Counted from the first letter of the stretch, positions 45,743 to 55,755 are shown. The stretch is 64,000 bases of DNA from Rhizobium sp. RU20A (GCF_900155885.1 NZ_FTMB01000001.1:868001-932000), one strand, 5' to 3'. Made by a program: numbers and translations. The notes: a model not told the origin generated them from the letters alone.

Positions 45743-45844
45743 CAGTAGACAGTAGACAGTAGGCAGTAGGCAGTAGGCAGTAGGAACTGCTCAACGCGCG
45801 CTCTCCTTTGTCTAGCCCCTACTGCCTATTGGCGACTGCCTACC
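45743..45844 (+). repeat. Heptamer tandem repeat with inverted counterpart
   Basis: Six contiguous 7-bp units, CAGTAGA twice then CAGTAGG four times, cover 45743-45784. About 35 bp later the inverted sequence appears as CCTACTGCCTA (45818-45828) and ACTGCCTACC (45835-45844). The transcript could fold into alternative hairpins. It sits right after the permease stop. Confidence 0.9.
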
Positions 45845-45993
45845 GCCTCACTCTCTGGCAGCACTCATCCCAGACCGCTGCCAACTCCTTGCTTTGCCAC
45901 ACAATTTTCCTTAGCCGGCTGCGATGTCAAGACTTGATTAACCAGAAAGGTTTTTCATCATAGGGACCATCATTCACCAAGATGAGGTCCAGC

Positions 45994-46260
45994 ATGACGA
46001 ACGAAATGGCGCTTCAGCTCAAGGGTTACGGCCTGACGACGGCCCAGATCCTCTACCGGATGCCCGACCACCCCTCCCTCCTGCAATCCTATGTCTGGCA
46101 GCATTACGACATCGCGCCCGACTTCCCGGAAATGAAGAGTTTCCTGAAGTTCTGGCAGGAAAAGCTCGACGGTCCGCTGCACTCGGTGCGCTACACCCAT
46201 CGCAAGCTGATTTCCGCCACGGAATGGCGGGCCCTCAAGGGAGAGATGATTCTCCACTGA
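45994..46260 (+). CDS. Usg family protein
   Basis: An 88-aa cytoplasmic protein of the alphaproteobacterial Usg family, named for its position upstream of trp genes in some species and of unknown function. The conserved wording is LKGYGLTTAQILYRMPDHPSLLQSYVWQHYDIAPDFPEMKSFLKFWQ, ending HSVRYTHRKLI. I start at the ATG at 45994, which has AGG upstream; an in-frame ATG 12 bp earlier is possible. No trp genes are nearby. Confidence 0.92.
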   Translation: MTNEMALQLKGYGLTTAQILYRMPDHPSLLQSYVWQHYDIAPDFPEMKSFLKFWQEKLDGPLHSVRYTHRKLISATEWRALKGEMILH

Positions 46261-46364
46261 GACGGCCCAACGAAACGGCCCGGCCGTTGCGGGACCACGC
46301 CGGCAGGCGCTCGCCCTCCCCGAAGCGCATTGCAATTGACCGGCGCGCGCCGTAAGACGCGGGC

Positions 46365-47189
46365 ATGACCAAGAAGATCGACGAAGAGGCCCTCGCAGAG
46401 GCCTATAACCGGGCGCTGGCGCTCGAAAAGGCCGGCCGCGTGGATGAGGCGGTGGCCGCCTATCACGAGGTGCTCGCCATCGACCCCGACGACCACGGAG
46501 GCGCCGCCGTGCGCATTGCCTCCATGGGCCGGGGCGAGACGCCGATGAAGGCGCCCGACGCCTATGTCGAAACCCTCTTCGACCAGCATGCCGAAGTCTT
46601 CGACGACGTGCTTGTCGAGCAGCTCGGTTACTGTGTCCCGCTGATGGTGCGCCAGAAGCTCACCGATCTCGGCCTCGGACCCTTTGCCCGCGTGCTCGAT
46701 CTCGGCTGCGGCACGGGCCTCACCGGCAGCGCCCTGCGCGACATGGCCGAGGACATCACCGGCATCGACCTTTCCGAAAACATGGTCGAACTCGCCCATG
46801 AAAAGGACGTCTACGAGACGCTCTATGTCGCCGAGGTCGTCGATTTCCTCGATGACAATGACGACGCGCCCTTCGATCTCGTCACCGCGACGGATGTGCT
46901 GCCCTATATGGGCGCGCTGGAGCCGCTCTTCTTCGGCGTCACCGACAATCTCAATCCCGGCGGCCTCTTCGTCTTCTCCAGCGAGACGCTGCCAGACGAC
47001 ACCATGGCCGGCCGCGGCTTCATGGTCGGCCCGCACCAGCGCTTCGCCCATGCTGGCACTTATGTGCGCGAGCGGCTGGCCGAAACCGGCTTCAGCCTCG
47101 TCGATATCGCCGACATCACCGTGCGCATGGAAGAGGGCGAACCGATCGCCGGTCACCTCGTCGTCGCGCGGCGCAACCCGGACGAATAG
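46365..47189 (+). CDS. TPR-containing class I methyltransferase
   Basis: A 274-aa protein. One tetratricopeptide-like unit lies at residues about 8-42 (LAEAYNRALALEKAGRVDEAVAAYHEVLAIDPDD). The segment DAYVETLFDQHAEVFDDVLVEQLGYCVP precedes the SAM-binding domain. Motif I is VLDLGCGTGLTG near residue 109, and GIDLSENMVELAHEK contains the acidic residue for the ribose. The layout matches a family of predicted methyltransferases with N-terminal TPRs; the substrate is unknown. Confidence 0.88.
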   Translation: MTKKIDEEALAEAYNRALALEKAGRVDEAVAAYHEVLAIDPDDHGGAAVRIASMGRGETPMKAPDAYVETLFDQHAEVFDDVLVEQLGYCVPLMVRQKLTDLGLGPFARVLDLGCGTGLTGSALRDMAEDITGIDLSENMVELAHEKDVYETLYVAEVVDFLDDNDDAPFDLVTATDVLPYMGALEPLFFGVTDNLNPGGLFVFSSETLPDDTMAGRGFMVGPHQRFAHAGTYVRERLAETGFSLVDIADITVRMEEGEPIAGHLVVARRNPDE

Positions 47190-47224
47190 GGCCGGGTTTT
47201 TCTGAAAGGCAGAAGGGGGAACCC

Positions 47225-48094
47225 ATGGCAAAGGTAGCGTTCATCGGTCTCGGCGTCATGGGCTTTCCCATGGCCGGCCATCTCAAGGTCAAGGGCGGCC
47301 ACGACGTGACCGTCTACAACCGCACCGCCACTAAAGCGGAGGCCTGGGTCGCAAAATTCGGCGGCGCATCGGCCCCGACCCCGGCAGATGCCGCCCGCGA
47401 TGCCGATTTTGTCTTCACCTGCGTCGGCAATGACGATGACCTCCGGCAGGTCACGACAGGCGAAAACGGCGCCCTGTCTGCCATGAAGGCGGGCGCCATC
47501 CTCATCGACAACACCACCGCCTCGGCCGAAGTCGCCCGCGACCTCTTCGAGGCGGCGCACGCCAGAGGCATCGGCTTCATCGATGCCCCCGTCTCCGGCG
47601 GCCAGGCCGGCGCCGAGAACGGCGTGCTCACCGTCATGTGCGGCGGCGAGCCCGACGTCTTCGAGCGGGCAAAGCCGGTCATCGATGCCTTCGCCCGCAT
47701 GGTCGGCCTGATGGGTCCGGCCGGCAGCGGCCAGCTCACCAAGATGGTCAACCAGATCTGCATCGCCGGCCTCGTGCAGGGCCTTGCCGAAGGCATCCAT
47801 TTCGGCAAGCGCGCCGGCCTCGATATCGAAAAGGTCATCGAGGTCATCTCCAAGGGCGCCGCCGGCTCCTGGCAGATGGAAAATCGCCACAAGACCATGA
47901 ACGAAGGCCGCTACGACTTCGGCTTTGCCGTCGACTGGATGCGCAAGGACCTCGGCATCGTGCTCGCCGAAGCCCGCGAAAACGGCGCCCGCCTCCCCGT
48001 CACCGCCCTCGTCGACCAGTTCTACGCCGACGTCCAGACGCTTGGCGGCAACCGCTGGGACACGTCCTCGCTGCTGGCCCGGCTGGAAAAGTAG
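47225..48094 (+). CDS. NAD(P)-dependent beta-hydroxyacid dehydrogenase
   Basis: A 289-aa member of the 3-hydroxyisobutyrate / tartronate-semialdehyde reductase family. The dinucleotide fold opens AFIGLGVMGFPMAGHL (GxGxMGxxM). The substrate loop is FIDAPVSGGQAGAENGVLTVMCGG (DAPVSGG). The catalytic Lys is in GSGQLTKMVNQICIAG (GxxxxxKMxNN-like). FAVDWMRKDLGIVLAEA is the C-terminal helix motif. It could serve valine breakdown or glyoxylate metabolism; context does not decide. AGAAGGGGG precedes the ATG. Confidence 0.93.
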   Translation: MAKVAFIGLGVMGFPMAGHLKVKGGHDVTVYNRTATKAEAWVAKFGGASAPTPADAARDADFVFTCVGNDDDLRQVTTGENGALSAMKAGAILIDNTTASAEVARDLFEAAHARGIGFIDAPVSGGQAGAENGVLTVMCGGEPDVFERAKPVIDAFARMVGLMGPAGSGQLTKMVNQICIAGLVQGLAEGIHFGKRAGLDIEKVIEVISKGAAGSWQMENRHKTMNEGRYDFGFAVDWMRKDLGIVLAEARENGARLPVTALVDQFYADVQTLGGNRWDTSSLLARLEK

Positions 48095-48208
48095 GAGGCG
48101 GTCGAGCCTGCCTTGAGATCCGGCTTGCGTCCTATTCGGGGATCCGGCTTCAACACTCCGGTGACCGCGAATGCAATGCGCGCCGTTGATCGAGCGCCTT
48201 TACCAAGC

Positions 48209-48299
48209 CCCGTCATGCTCGGGCTCGACCTGAGCATCCACGCGGCCGCCATCACCGTGGCATGGATCCTCGGCTCGGTGGCCGAGGATGACGGCGGGT
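48209..48299. repeat. Nested palindromic intergenic repeat, copy 3
   Basis: The left arm (48210-48240, CGTCATGCTCGGGCTCGACC type) and right arm (48263-48295) are mutually inverted, and each is palindromic (GCTCGGGC..., CCTCGG...CCGAGG). It is in the same family as the copies at 8910 and 30801, with divergence inside the left arm (CTGAGCATCC). The rest of the 48095-48388 gap shows no gene. Confidence 0.78.
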
Positions 48300-48388
48300 G
48301 TTGAACCTGCATGCCCACATCCCGCATTCCGGCAAGATCGTGATAAAGTGACCCCTACCGCGCTTCATATCGGTCAGAAGGGGTAATC

Positions 48389-48670
48389 ATGGCGAAGAAC
48401 GAGCCTATCGAGCTGCCCGCTGATAGCGGCGACGAATACGATTTCCCCGTCTCCCCGGAAGCGCTGGACCGCGGCCAGCGCGCCCGCCTCATCCGCCGGA
48501 CGCGCAAGGCACTCGACCTGTCGCAGTCGGAATTCGCAACCCGCTTCCATGTGCCCGTCGGAACGCTGCGCGACTGGGAGCAGGCCCGAGCCACCGCGCC
48601 GGATTTTGCCGTCGCCTATGTCCGCCTCATTGCGCGCCATACCCAGATGGTGGCGGAGGCGGTTGCGTAA
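48389..48670 (+). CDS. Xre/HigA-like helix-turn-helix protein
   Basis: A 93-aa putative DNA-binding protein. The helix-turn-helix is TRKALDLSQSEFATRFHVPVGTLRDWEQARATAPD, the wording of HigA/NadS-type antitoxins that lie downstream of RelE/HigB toxins. AGAAGGGG precedes the ATG. No toxin-like frame lies in the 294 bp upstream, and the downstream neighbour is a convergent Lrp gene, so this is an orphan regulator or a solitary antitoxin. Confidence 0.82.
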   Translation: MAKNEPIELPADSGDEYDFPVSPEALDRGQRARLIRRTRKALDLSQSEFATRFHVPVGTLRDWEQARATAPDFAVAYVRLIARHTQMVAEAVA

Positions 48671-48689
48671 CGCGCGGCGGCATCGGATC

Positions 48690-49178
48690 TCAATCCTCCG
48701 CCGACTTCGCCTGGTCCACCACCATGTAGTCCAGCGGCAGCTGCGTCGTGTACTTGATCTGCTCCATCGCGAAGGCCGAGGAGACGTCGCGGATCTCGAT
48801 CTTGGCGATCAACCGCTTGTAGAAGGCGTCGTAGGCGGCAATGTCGGGCACGACGACACGCAGGAGATAATCGACATCGCCGCTCATGCGGTAGAACTCG
48901 ACCACTTCCGGGAACTCGCCCACCACTTCCGAAAACCGCTTCAGCCATTCGATCGAATGGGCATTGGTGCGAATGGAAACGAAGACGGTGACCTTGGTAT
49001 TGACCTTGCCGGGATCGAGCAGCGCCACGCGGCCGCGGATCACGCCATCCTCTTCCATCTTCTGGATGCGCCGCCAGCAGGGCGTGGTGGAAAGCCCCAC
49101 CTTCTTGGCGAGATCGGCAACAGCGAGGGTGGAATCTTCCTGCAGAAGGCGCAGGATCTTGCGGTCGAGACGGTCCAT
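48690..49178 (-). CDS. Lrp/AsnC family transcriptional regulator
   Basis: A 162-aa regulator. The N-terminal winged helix-turn-helix is LDRKILRLLQEDSTLAVADLAKKVGLSTTPCWRRIQKMEEDGVI. The C-terminal RAM effector domain includes VVEFYRMSGDVDYLLRVVVPDIAAYDAFYKRLI, with the conserved G-D-Y-L motif that binds amino acids. A perfect 10-bp inverted repeat lies just upstream (49198-49241) and may be an autoregulatory site. No obvious amino-acid transport or metabolism target lies next to it. Confidence 0.94.
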   Translation of the reverse strand: MDRLDRKILRLLQEDSTLAVADLAKKVGLSTTPCWRRIQKMEEDGVIRGRVALLDPGKVNTKVTVFVSIRTNAHSIEWLKRFSEVVGEFPEVVEFYRMSGDVDYLLRVVVPDIAAYDAFYKRLIAKIEIRDVSSAFAMEQIKYTTQLPLDYMVVDQAKSAED

Positions 49179-49197
49179 TTCGTTCCCCAGCGATATA

Positions 49198-49241
49198 ATT
49201 ATTCTTCTATAAGCAGATTAATCGCCGGATGGAAGAATAAT
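49198..49241. promoter_or_regulatory. AT-rich inverted repeat upstream of the Lrp gene
   Basis: ATTATTCTTC (49198-49207) and GAAGAATAAT (49232-49241) are perfect inverse copies 24 bp apart in an AT-rich island, 20 bp upstream of the Lrp-family start. Spacing of centres (about 34 bp) is compatible with a protein wrapping DNA. It is a candidate operator. Confidence 0.55.
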
Positions 49242-49244
49242 TTT

Positions 49245-49898
49245 TCACACCATCAGCAAGGCCACGCGCTGCCTCAGCTCCGGCAGCACCTCATCGGCAA
49301 ACCACGGATTGCGATTGAGCCAGCCGCTGTTGCGCCAGCTCGGATGCGGCAGCGGGATGACGGAGGGGCCGCTGTTGCGGTCGAGATATTGGCGAAAGCG
49401 CCGCACGGTCTCCGTCATCGAGTCCGGACAGTCCGCCCCGATATGCCAGCGCTGCGCGTGATGGCCGATGGCGAGCACCAGCGAAATCTGCGGCATTGCG
49501 GCCATCACCTCGGATCGCCATAGCGGCGCACATTCCCGTCGCGGCGGCAGGTCGCCGCCATGCCTGTCATAGCCCGGAAAGCAGAAGCCCATGGGCACGA
49601 TGGCGAAGCGGTCCGGATCGTAGAAGGTGTCGCGGTCGACCGAAAGCCAGGTGCGCAGCCGGTCGCCGGATGGGTCGTTGAAGGGCTGGCCGCTGTCATG
49701 GACGCGAATGCCCGGCGCCTGTCCTGCAATCAGGATACGCGCCTGCGACGAGAGCACAGCCACGGGCCGGGGCTCGTGCGGCAGTCGGTCTTCCGGCCCG
49801 CGCAGAGGCGCTTGGACACAGAGCCGGCAGGCCGCGATGCGCCGGCCGAGCGCCGTGAGCCGCGCATCCGCAGGGCCGGTGCCGCGTGCCTCATCCAT
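49245..49898 (-). CDS. Uracil-DNA glycosylase family protein
   Basis: A 217-aa putative DNA repair enzyme. Motif GQAPGIRVHDSGQPFNDPSGDRLRTWL corresponds to the GxAPG active-site loop of family 4/5-type enzymes, and the second motif is LPHPSWRN. Cys in ACRLC plus Cys in GFCFPG and RECAPLW could bind a [4Fe-4S] cluster as in related thermostable enzymes. It lies 18 bp downstream of the thermonuclease-like gene on the same strand, so the two may be one transcript. Confidence 0.85.
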   Translation of the reverse strand: MDEARGTGPADARLTALGRRIAACRLCVQAPLRGPEDRLPHEPRPVAVLSSQARILIAGQAPGIRVHDSGQPFNDPSGDRLRTWLSVDRDTFYDPDRFAIVPMGFCFPGYDRHGGDLPPRRECAPLWRSEVMAAMPQISLVLAIGHHAQRWHIGADCPDSMTETVRRFRQYLDRNSGPSVIPLPHPSWRNSGWLNRNPWFADEVLPELRQRVALLMV

Positions 49899-49916
49899 GC
49901 TGCCTCACCCTTCCAG

Positions 49917-50507
49917 TCATCCTGCCTCCCCCGACAGCCATTGCCAGAGCGGCGCAAGCCACCCGCCCGGCAGATGCGGGCCCTCGTCGAGGCCGCCCTG
50001 GCGCAGGCGAAAATCGCGCGGCCGGTCGAAATCGCCGGACCAGATGCCGGCCCGTTCCGCCGCTGCAGCCCGCTCTTCCGCCACATAGGCACCAAAGGCG
50101 ACCGCCATGCCCGAACGCACGAGCACCGCATTCAGATCCCGCCCCGCCGCATCGAAACACCGCCCGAGAGCCCGCCGGTAACGGTCCTCGCCTTCGAGAT
50201 CGCAGGTTACAGTCTTGCCGTCGATGAGCGCGGTCAGGGCTGCGGTGGCCGCCCGGCCGCAATCGCGCGGCACCGTGTCGCGCCAGCACATTTGCCCGCG
50301 CTCCGGCGCATCGATGCCGAGAAGGCGCACCCGCCGTTCCCCAAAGGCGAGCGTATCGCCATCCACCACCCGCGCTGCGCCGACAAGCCGGCCACCCGTT
50401 CCGGGCGCCTGCTCCTTGACGGCCACGGCGACAAAGGCCAGCACGAGGCCGATCACGAGAGCGACATCACGCGCCCGGATACCCCGCAACCTGCCGGCAC
50501 GTGCCAT
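49917..50507 (-). CDS. Thermonuclease (SNase-like) family protein with N-terminal membrane anchor
   Basis: A 196-aa protein starting at the ATG complementary to 50505-50507. One hydrophobic segment (VALVIGLVLAFVAVAV, about residues 15-30) is a signal or anchor. The nuclease fold shows VVDGDTLAF, RLLGIDAPERGQ and EDRYRRALGRC, which supply the Asp, Arg, Glu and Arg corresponding to the staphylococcal nuclease active site. Activity in the periplasm is likely. The C terminus (GGWLAPLWQWLSGEAG) is short and amphipathic. Confidence 0.88.
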   Translation of the reverse strand: MARAGRLRGIRARDVALVIGLVLAFVAVAVKEQAPGTGGRLVGAARVVDGDTLAFGERRVRLLGIDAPERGQMCWRDTVPRDCGRAATAALTALIDGKTVTCDLEGEDRYRRALGRCFDAAGRDLNAVLVRSGMAVAFGAYVAEERAAAAERAGIWSGDFDRPRDFRLRQGGLDEGPHLPGGWLAPLWQWLSGEAG

Positions 50508-50619
50508 GTTCCATCTCTTTCGTGCTCTCATGCCGCAGTGCCGCGATCGATCCGTCAAGGCAGCAACTTCTTAAGCATTCGTCACTAGGCTGCAAGCTCA
50601 AGATCCAGCAAGACAGACC

Positions 50620-52146
<1,527 letters not shown>

Positions 52147-52186
52147 GGCAGGCACACCGGCCGCCGGGAAGGATGGGCGGAAGCTC

Positions 52187-52576
52187 TCACCCAGCCATCA
52201 GAGGCGTATAGATCACCACATAGGCGGCATAGACGCCGTTGGCGACGATCAGGCACAGGCACGCCAGCGAGCCAAGGTCCTTGGCATTGCGGCCCATATC
52301 GGAAATTTCAGGAGAGACGCGATCGACGATCTCCTCGATCGCCGTGTTGAGCGCCTCGAAGGCGATCATCAGCAGGAAGAGGATGGCCATCGCCACATAC
52401 TGGAAGAAGGTTGCCCCCACGAGCACGAAGAGCACGGTGATGACGCCGATCGCCGTCAACTCGTGCCGGAAGGCCGATTCGCCGATAAGCCGCTTGGCGC
52501 CGCCGAAGGAATAGGTGGCGGCAGCGAAGAAGTGGCTGATGCCGGTCTTCTTCTTGATCGGCCCCGGCTTTGTCAT
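52187..52576 (-). CDS. dgkA: Diacylglycerol kinase
   Basis: A 129-aa trimeric inner-membrane enzyme that phosphorylates diacylglycerol released during glucan and lipopolysaccharide modification. It starts at the ATG complementary to 52574-52576, with GGAGG upstream. The N-terminal amphipathic helix [26 protein letters not shown] holds the conserved Glu. The catalytic segment [17 protein letters not shown] and the following KDLGSLACL are canonical. Three membrane helices are visible. It is convergent with the histidine kinase gene. Confidence 0.96.
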   Translation of the reverse strand: MTKPGPIKKKTGISHFFAAATYSFGGAKRLIGESAFRHELTAIGVITVLFVLVGATFFQYVAMAILFLLMIAFEALNTAIEEIVDRVSPEISDMGRNAKDLGSLACLCLIVANGVYAAYVVIYTPLMAG

Positions 52577-52732
52577 GCTCGCTTCGCCTCCTGCCGCCAT
52601 GCGGGGTCTTCCTCTCCGTATTCTGTCGGTGGGCACGCGTTCTGTCGCACGCGCCTCAATCCGCCGTCGCTACCTATGCGACGAACGCGCGAGCTTCAAG
52701 ACCCGCCATTGCTGACAGGCACCTGAAGCCGA

Positions 52733-53752
52733 TCACGCTTCCTTGTTGGAAACCCCGGCCTGCTCGAAGGTTGCCATACCGGAATGGCAGGCGGCGGCGG
52801 CCTTGACGATGCCGGCGGCAAGCGCTGCTCCCGTGCCCTCGCCAAGCCGCATGCCGAGCGCCAGAAGCGGCGTCTTGCCGAGCATTTCGATGGCCCGCAT
52901 ATGGCCCGGCTCGGCCGAGACATGGCCGATCAGGCAGTGGTCAAGCGCAGCCGGATTGGCGGCCTTCAGGATCGCGGCAGCCGACGTCGCGACATAGCCG
53001 TCGATGATGACGGGCACCTTCTGCATGCGCGCGGCGAGGATCGCGCCGGCCATCGCCGCGATCTCGCGCCCACCCAGGCGGCGCAGCACTTCCAGCGGAT
53101 CGGAAAGATGCGGGCGGTGGAGCGCCACGGCCTTTTCGACGGCCACGGTCTTGCGCGCCAGCACCTCGCCTTCCGACCCCGTGCCGGGTCCGACCCAGTC
53201 GGCCGCCGTTCCGCCGTAGAGCGCCAGGTTGATGGCAGCGGCGATCGTGGTGTTGCCGATACCCATTTCGCCGATGCAGAGCAGGTCCGTGCCGCCGGCA
53301 ACGGCTTCCATGCCAAAGGCCATGGTGGCGGCGCAATCGCGCTCTGAAAGCGCGGCTTCCTCGGTGATGTCGCCGGTCGGGTAGTCGAGCGCGAGGTCGA
53401 AGACCTTGAGGCCGAGATCATGCGTCACGCAGATCTGGTTGATCGCCGCACCACCGGCAGCGAAATTTTCCACCATCTGCTGCGTCACCGACGACGGATA
53501 GGGCGTGATGCCGTTCTTCGTGACGCCGTGATTGCCGGCAAAGATCGCTACCAGCGGCCGCGTCACGGCCGGCGCGCGGCCGGACCAGGCGGCCAGCCAC
53601 ATGGCGATTTCCTCGAGGCGCCCAAGCGCGCCCGGCGGCTTGGTCAATTGCTGGTCGCGGTTGCGCGCCGCAACGAGCGCGGCCGAATCCGGGCCCGGCA
53701 GGTGGCGAAGCAGTTCGCGAAAATCGTCGAAGGGAAGGCCGCTGGCGCTCAT
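52733..53752 (-). CDS. cobT: Nicotinate-nucleotide-dimethylbenzimidazole phosphoribosyltransferase
   Basis: CobT (CobU in the rhizobial nomenclature) activates the lower ligand base in cobalamin synthesis. It is 339 aa, of typical length. TKPPGALGRLEEIAMWLAAW is the N-terminal signature. FAGNHGVTKNGITPYPSSVTQQM, EMGIGNTTIAAAI and PALDHCLIGHVSAEPGH follow. The catalytic Glu lies in RLGEGTGAALA. It is divergent from cobS; the 223-bp region between them shows no B12-box motif, so a cobalamin riboswitch was not found. Confidence 0.97.
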   Translation of the reverse strand: MSASGLPFDDFRELLRHLPGPDSAALVAARNRDQQLTKPPGALGRLEEIAMWLAAWSGRAPAVTRPLVAIFAGNHGVTKNGITPYPSSVTQQMVENFAAGGAAINQICVTHDLGLKVFDLALDYPTGDITEEAALSERDCAATMAFGMEAVAGGTDLLCIGEMGIGNTTIAAAINLALYGGTAADWVGPGTGSEGEVLARKTVAVEKAVALHRPHLSDPLEVLRRLGGREIAAMAGAILAARMQKVPVIIDGYVATSAAAILKAANPAALDHCLIGHVSAEPGHMRAIEMLGKTPLLALGMRLGEGTGAALAAGIVKAAAACHSGMATFEQAGVSNKEA

Positions 53753-53975
53753 GTCGGGTCCTTGAAGGGCTCTGTTTCGTGCTGTCTGGCAGCGCAGCGG
53801 CAGGCAGGAGGCTTCCTCCGGCGCGCCGCGGCCGCATGGGTGCCCTCTCATAATCTGCACTCCGGCGGGCGGCAACCGCATTTGCGACGCCCCGTTTGCC
53901 GCTGGGCTGGCTGCCAGCGCATGATGCAGGAGAGAGACCGGCGATTCGCCGGCGGAGCAAGATGCGGAGCAGCCC

Positions 53976-54761
53976 ATGCGGCTCAGGGATTTGACGGATG
54001 ATCTGGCGCGCTCCATCGCGTTCCTGAGCCGGTTTCCGGTGCCCGAGCGGCATTTCGTCGGTTTCGACGGGCGCCTGGTGCGCGCGGCCCGCGCTTTTCC
54101 CGCTGCCGGCCTGATGATCGCACTGCCGGCTGCGGCGCTCCTGTCGCTGATGGATGCCTTCAACGCCGACGCCACGCTCAGCGCCCTGCTGGCGATCGGC
54201 CTTTTGGCGATCGTGACCGGCGCCCTGCACGAGGATGGCCTTGCCGACGTCGCCGATGGGCTCGGCGCCACCCATGACAGGGAAAAGGCCCTGACGATCA
54301 TGAAGGACAGCCGCATCGGTACCTTCGGCGGGCTCGCCCTGATCCTCAACATCGGCATCCGCACCGCCGCCCTCGCCGCCCTCATACCGTCGCTCTCCCC
54401 GTCCGGCATGGGGCTCACCGTTCTCGCCGTTGCGGCCCTGTCGCGCACCGCCATGGTCTGGCACTGGCAATCCCTGCCCCCCGCACGGCGCGATGGCGTT
54501 GCGGCCTCCGCCGGCGTGCCGGATGCGGATGCGACGCGCCTTGCCCTTGTGAGCGGCCTCGGGGCGGGCCTCGTGCTCCTTGCCATTGCCGGTGCCGGCC
54601 TCCTGCCGACGCTCGTGTCGCTGGCGCTATCCGCCGCCTTTCTCGTCCTTTTCGGCCGCTCTATCGAAAGCCGCCTCGGGGGGCATACGGGCGACACAAT
54701 CGGAGCGGCACAGCAGATCACGGAAATGGCATTGCTGGCGGCCCTTGCGCTGTCGGTTTGA
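53976..54761 (+). CDS. cobS: Adenosylcobinamide-GDP ribazoletransferase
   Basis: CobS (CobV in the rhizobial nomenclature) joins adenosylcobinamide-GDP and alpha-ribazole in the inner membrane, the last step of cobalamin assembly with CobT's product. The protein is 261 aa with about six membrane helices. The conserved loop GALHEDGLADVADGLGATHDREKALTIMKDSRIGTFG contains the acidic catalytic residues. GHTGDTIGAAQQITE is the C-terminal family motif. Confidence 0.97.
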   Translation: MRLRDLTDDLARSIAFLSRFPVPERHFVGFDGRLVRAARAFPAAGLMIALPAAALLSLMDAFNADATLSALLAIGLLAIVTGALHEDGLADVADGLGATHDREKALTIMKDSRIGTFGGLALILNIGIRTAALAALIPSLSPSGMGLTVLAVAALSRTAMVWHWQSLPPARRDGVAASAGVPDADATRLALVSGLGAGLVLLAIAGAGLLPTLVSLALSAAFLVLFGRSIESRLGGHTGDTIGAAQQITEMALLAALALSV

Positions 54762-54813
54762 ACACCAGATATTTCTCCTGTAAACTCAACCGTCTTCAGC
54801 CGAAACAAGCCCC

Positions 54814-55056
54814 ATGCAATCGCCCTGCATCCTCGTCTGCTCCATCGATCTCGTGACCGGCTACTGCTTCGGTTGCGGGCGCACGCGTGACGAGATCGGC
54901 GGCTGGATCGGCTATACCAATGCCGAGCGCAGCGCCATCATGGCCGCCCTTCCCGCCCGCCTCGAAACGGTGGAGCGCAAGCCGCGCCGCGAAACCCGCC
55001 GCAGCCGCCTGGCCCGCGAGCGCGGCGAGGCGACGGGGGAAACGGAAGGCCAATGA
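54814..55056 (+). CDS. DUF1289 cysteine-motif protein
   Basis: An 80-aa protein of the DUF1289 family. The four Cys at residues 5, 9, 18 and 21 (SPCILVCSIDLVTGYCFGCGRT) suggest a metal-binding knuckle, followed by the conserved RDEIGGWIGYTNAER. The C-terminal third is strongly basic (RKPRRETRRSRLARER). Function is unknown. Its stop overlaps the next gene's ATG by 4 bp. Confidence 0.9.
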   Translation: MQSPCILVCSIDLVTGYCFGCGRTRDEIGGWIGYTNAERSAIMAALPARLETVERKPRRETRRSRLARERGEATGETEGQ

Positions 55057-55754
55057 AGAGGCTGGTGGTCGCACTCTCGATTCTCGGCGGCGGTCTCGTC
55101 CTCCTCGTCCTCAATCATGAGAGCGGCAGCACCTTCGGCCTTGCCAACGAGAACTTCGAATCCGTCGTCAGCCTCACTGCAATCGCCGTCATGATCGGCT
55201 CCGGCATCGTCGCCAGCCGCCGCCAGTTCGGCGAAAGCGTGCGCCAGATGGCCGTCTGGCTTCTGATCCTCCTCGCCCTCGTCAGCGCCTACCTCTACCG
55301 ACAGGACCTCCAGAATTACGGCGAGCGCCTCGCTGCCGGCCTGCTGCCGGGCCGCGCTTCCGTGATCACCGACAGCGAGGGCGGCCAGGAGGTCGTGCTG
55401 CACAAGATGCTGAACGGCCATTTCGAGGCCGATGTTGAGGTCAATGGCGCAAGCCTCGACATGCTCGTCGATACCGGCGCCAGCTCCGTCGTCCTCACCT
55501 TCGACGACGCCCGCCGCGCCGGCATCGACACCAGCGCGCTCTCTTTCACCCTGCCCGTCATGACCGCCAACGGCCAGGCCATGGCCGCCCCGGTGGACCT
55601 TGCCGACATCGCCATCGGCCCCATCGCCCGCAAAGGCATCCGCGCCGTGGTGACGCGCGAGGGCCAGCTCGACCAGAGCCTGCTCGGCATGAGCTTCCTG
55701 TCGACGCTCGACTTCCTGCAGATGCAGACGGATGAGCTGAGACTGAGGGATTGA
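55053..55754 (+). CDS. Membrane-anchored retropepsin-like aspartic protease (TIGR02281 type)
   Basis: A 233-aa protein with three hydrophobic segments in the first 100 residues (RLVVALSILGGGLVLLVL; SLTAIAVMIGSGIVA; MAVWLLILLALVSAYLY). A clan AA protease domain follows. The active-site triplet is LVDTGASSVVLT (Asp-Thr-Gly). LLGMSFLSTLDFLQMQTDELRL is the hydrophobic-hydrophobic-Gly end motif. The domain would face the periplasm. It is coupled to DUF1289 by an ATGA overlap and the frameshifted GFA gene starts 1 bp after its stop. Confidence 0.9.
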   Translation: MKRLVVALSILGGGLVLLVLNHESGSTFGLANENFESVVSLTAIAVMIGSGIVASRRQFGESVRQMAVWLLILLALVSAYLYRQDLQNYGERLAAGLLPGRASVITDSEGGQEVVLHKMLNGHFEADVEVNGASLDMLVDTGASSVVLTFDDARRAGIDTSALSFTLPVMTANGQAMAAPVDLADIAIGPIARKGIRAVVTREGQLDQSLLGMSFLSTLDFLQMQTDELRLRD

Positions 55755-55755
55755 G

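Noticed and set aside
45743-45784. CRISPR-like array
   Set aside because: The units are 7 bp and contiguous, with no spacers. It is a microsatellite.
48389-48670. Toxin-antitoxin pair around the HigA-like helix-turn-helix protein
   Set aside because: No toxin-sized frame with RelE/HigB or BrnT features lies within 300 bp on either side, so only an orphan regulator is supported.
53753-53975. Possible cobalamin riboswitch between cobT and cobS
   Set aside because: A GCCAGACAGC stretch on the minus strand only loosely resembles the B12 box, and the conserved core (GCCACTG plus GGGAAGG) is missing.
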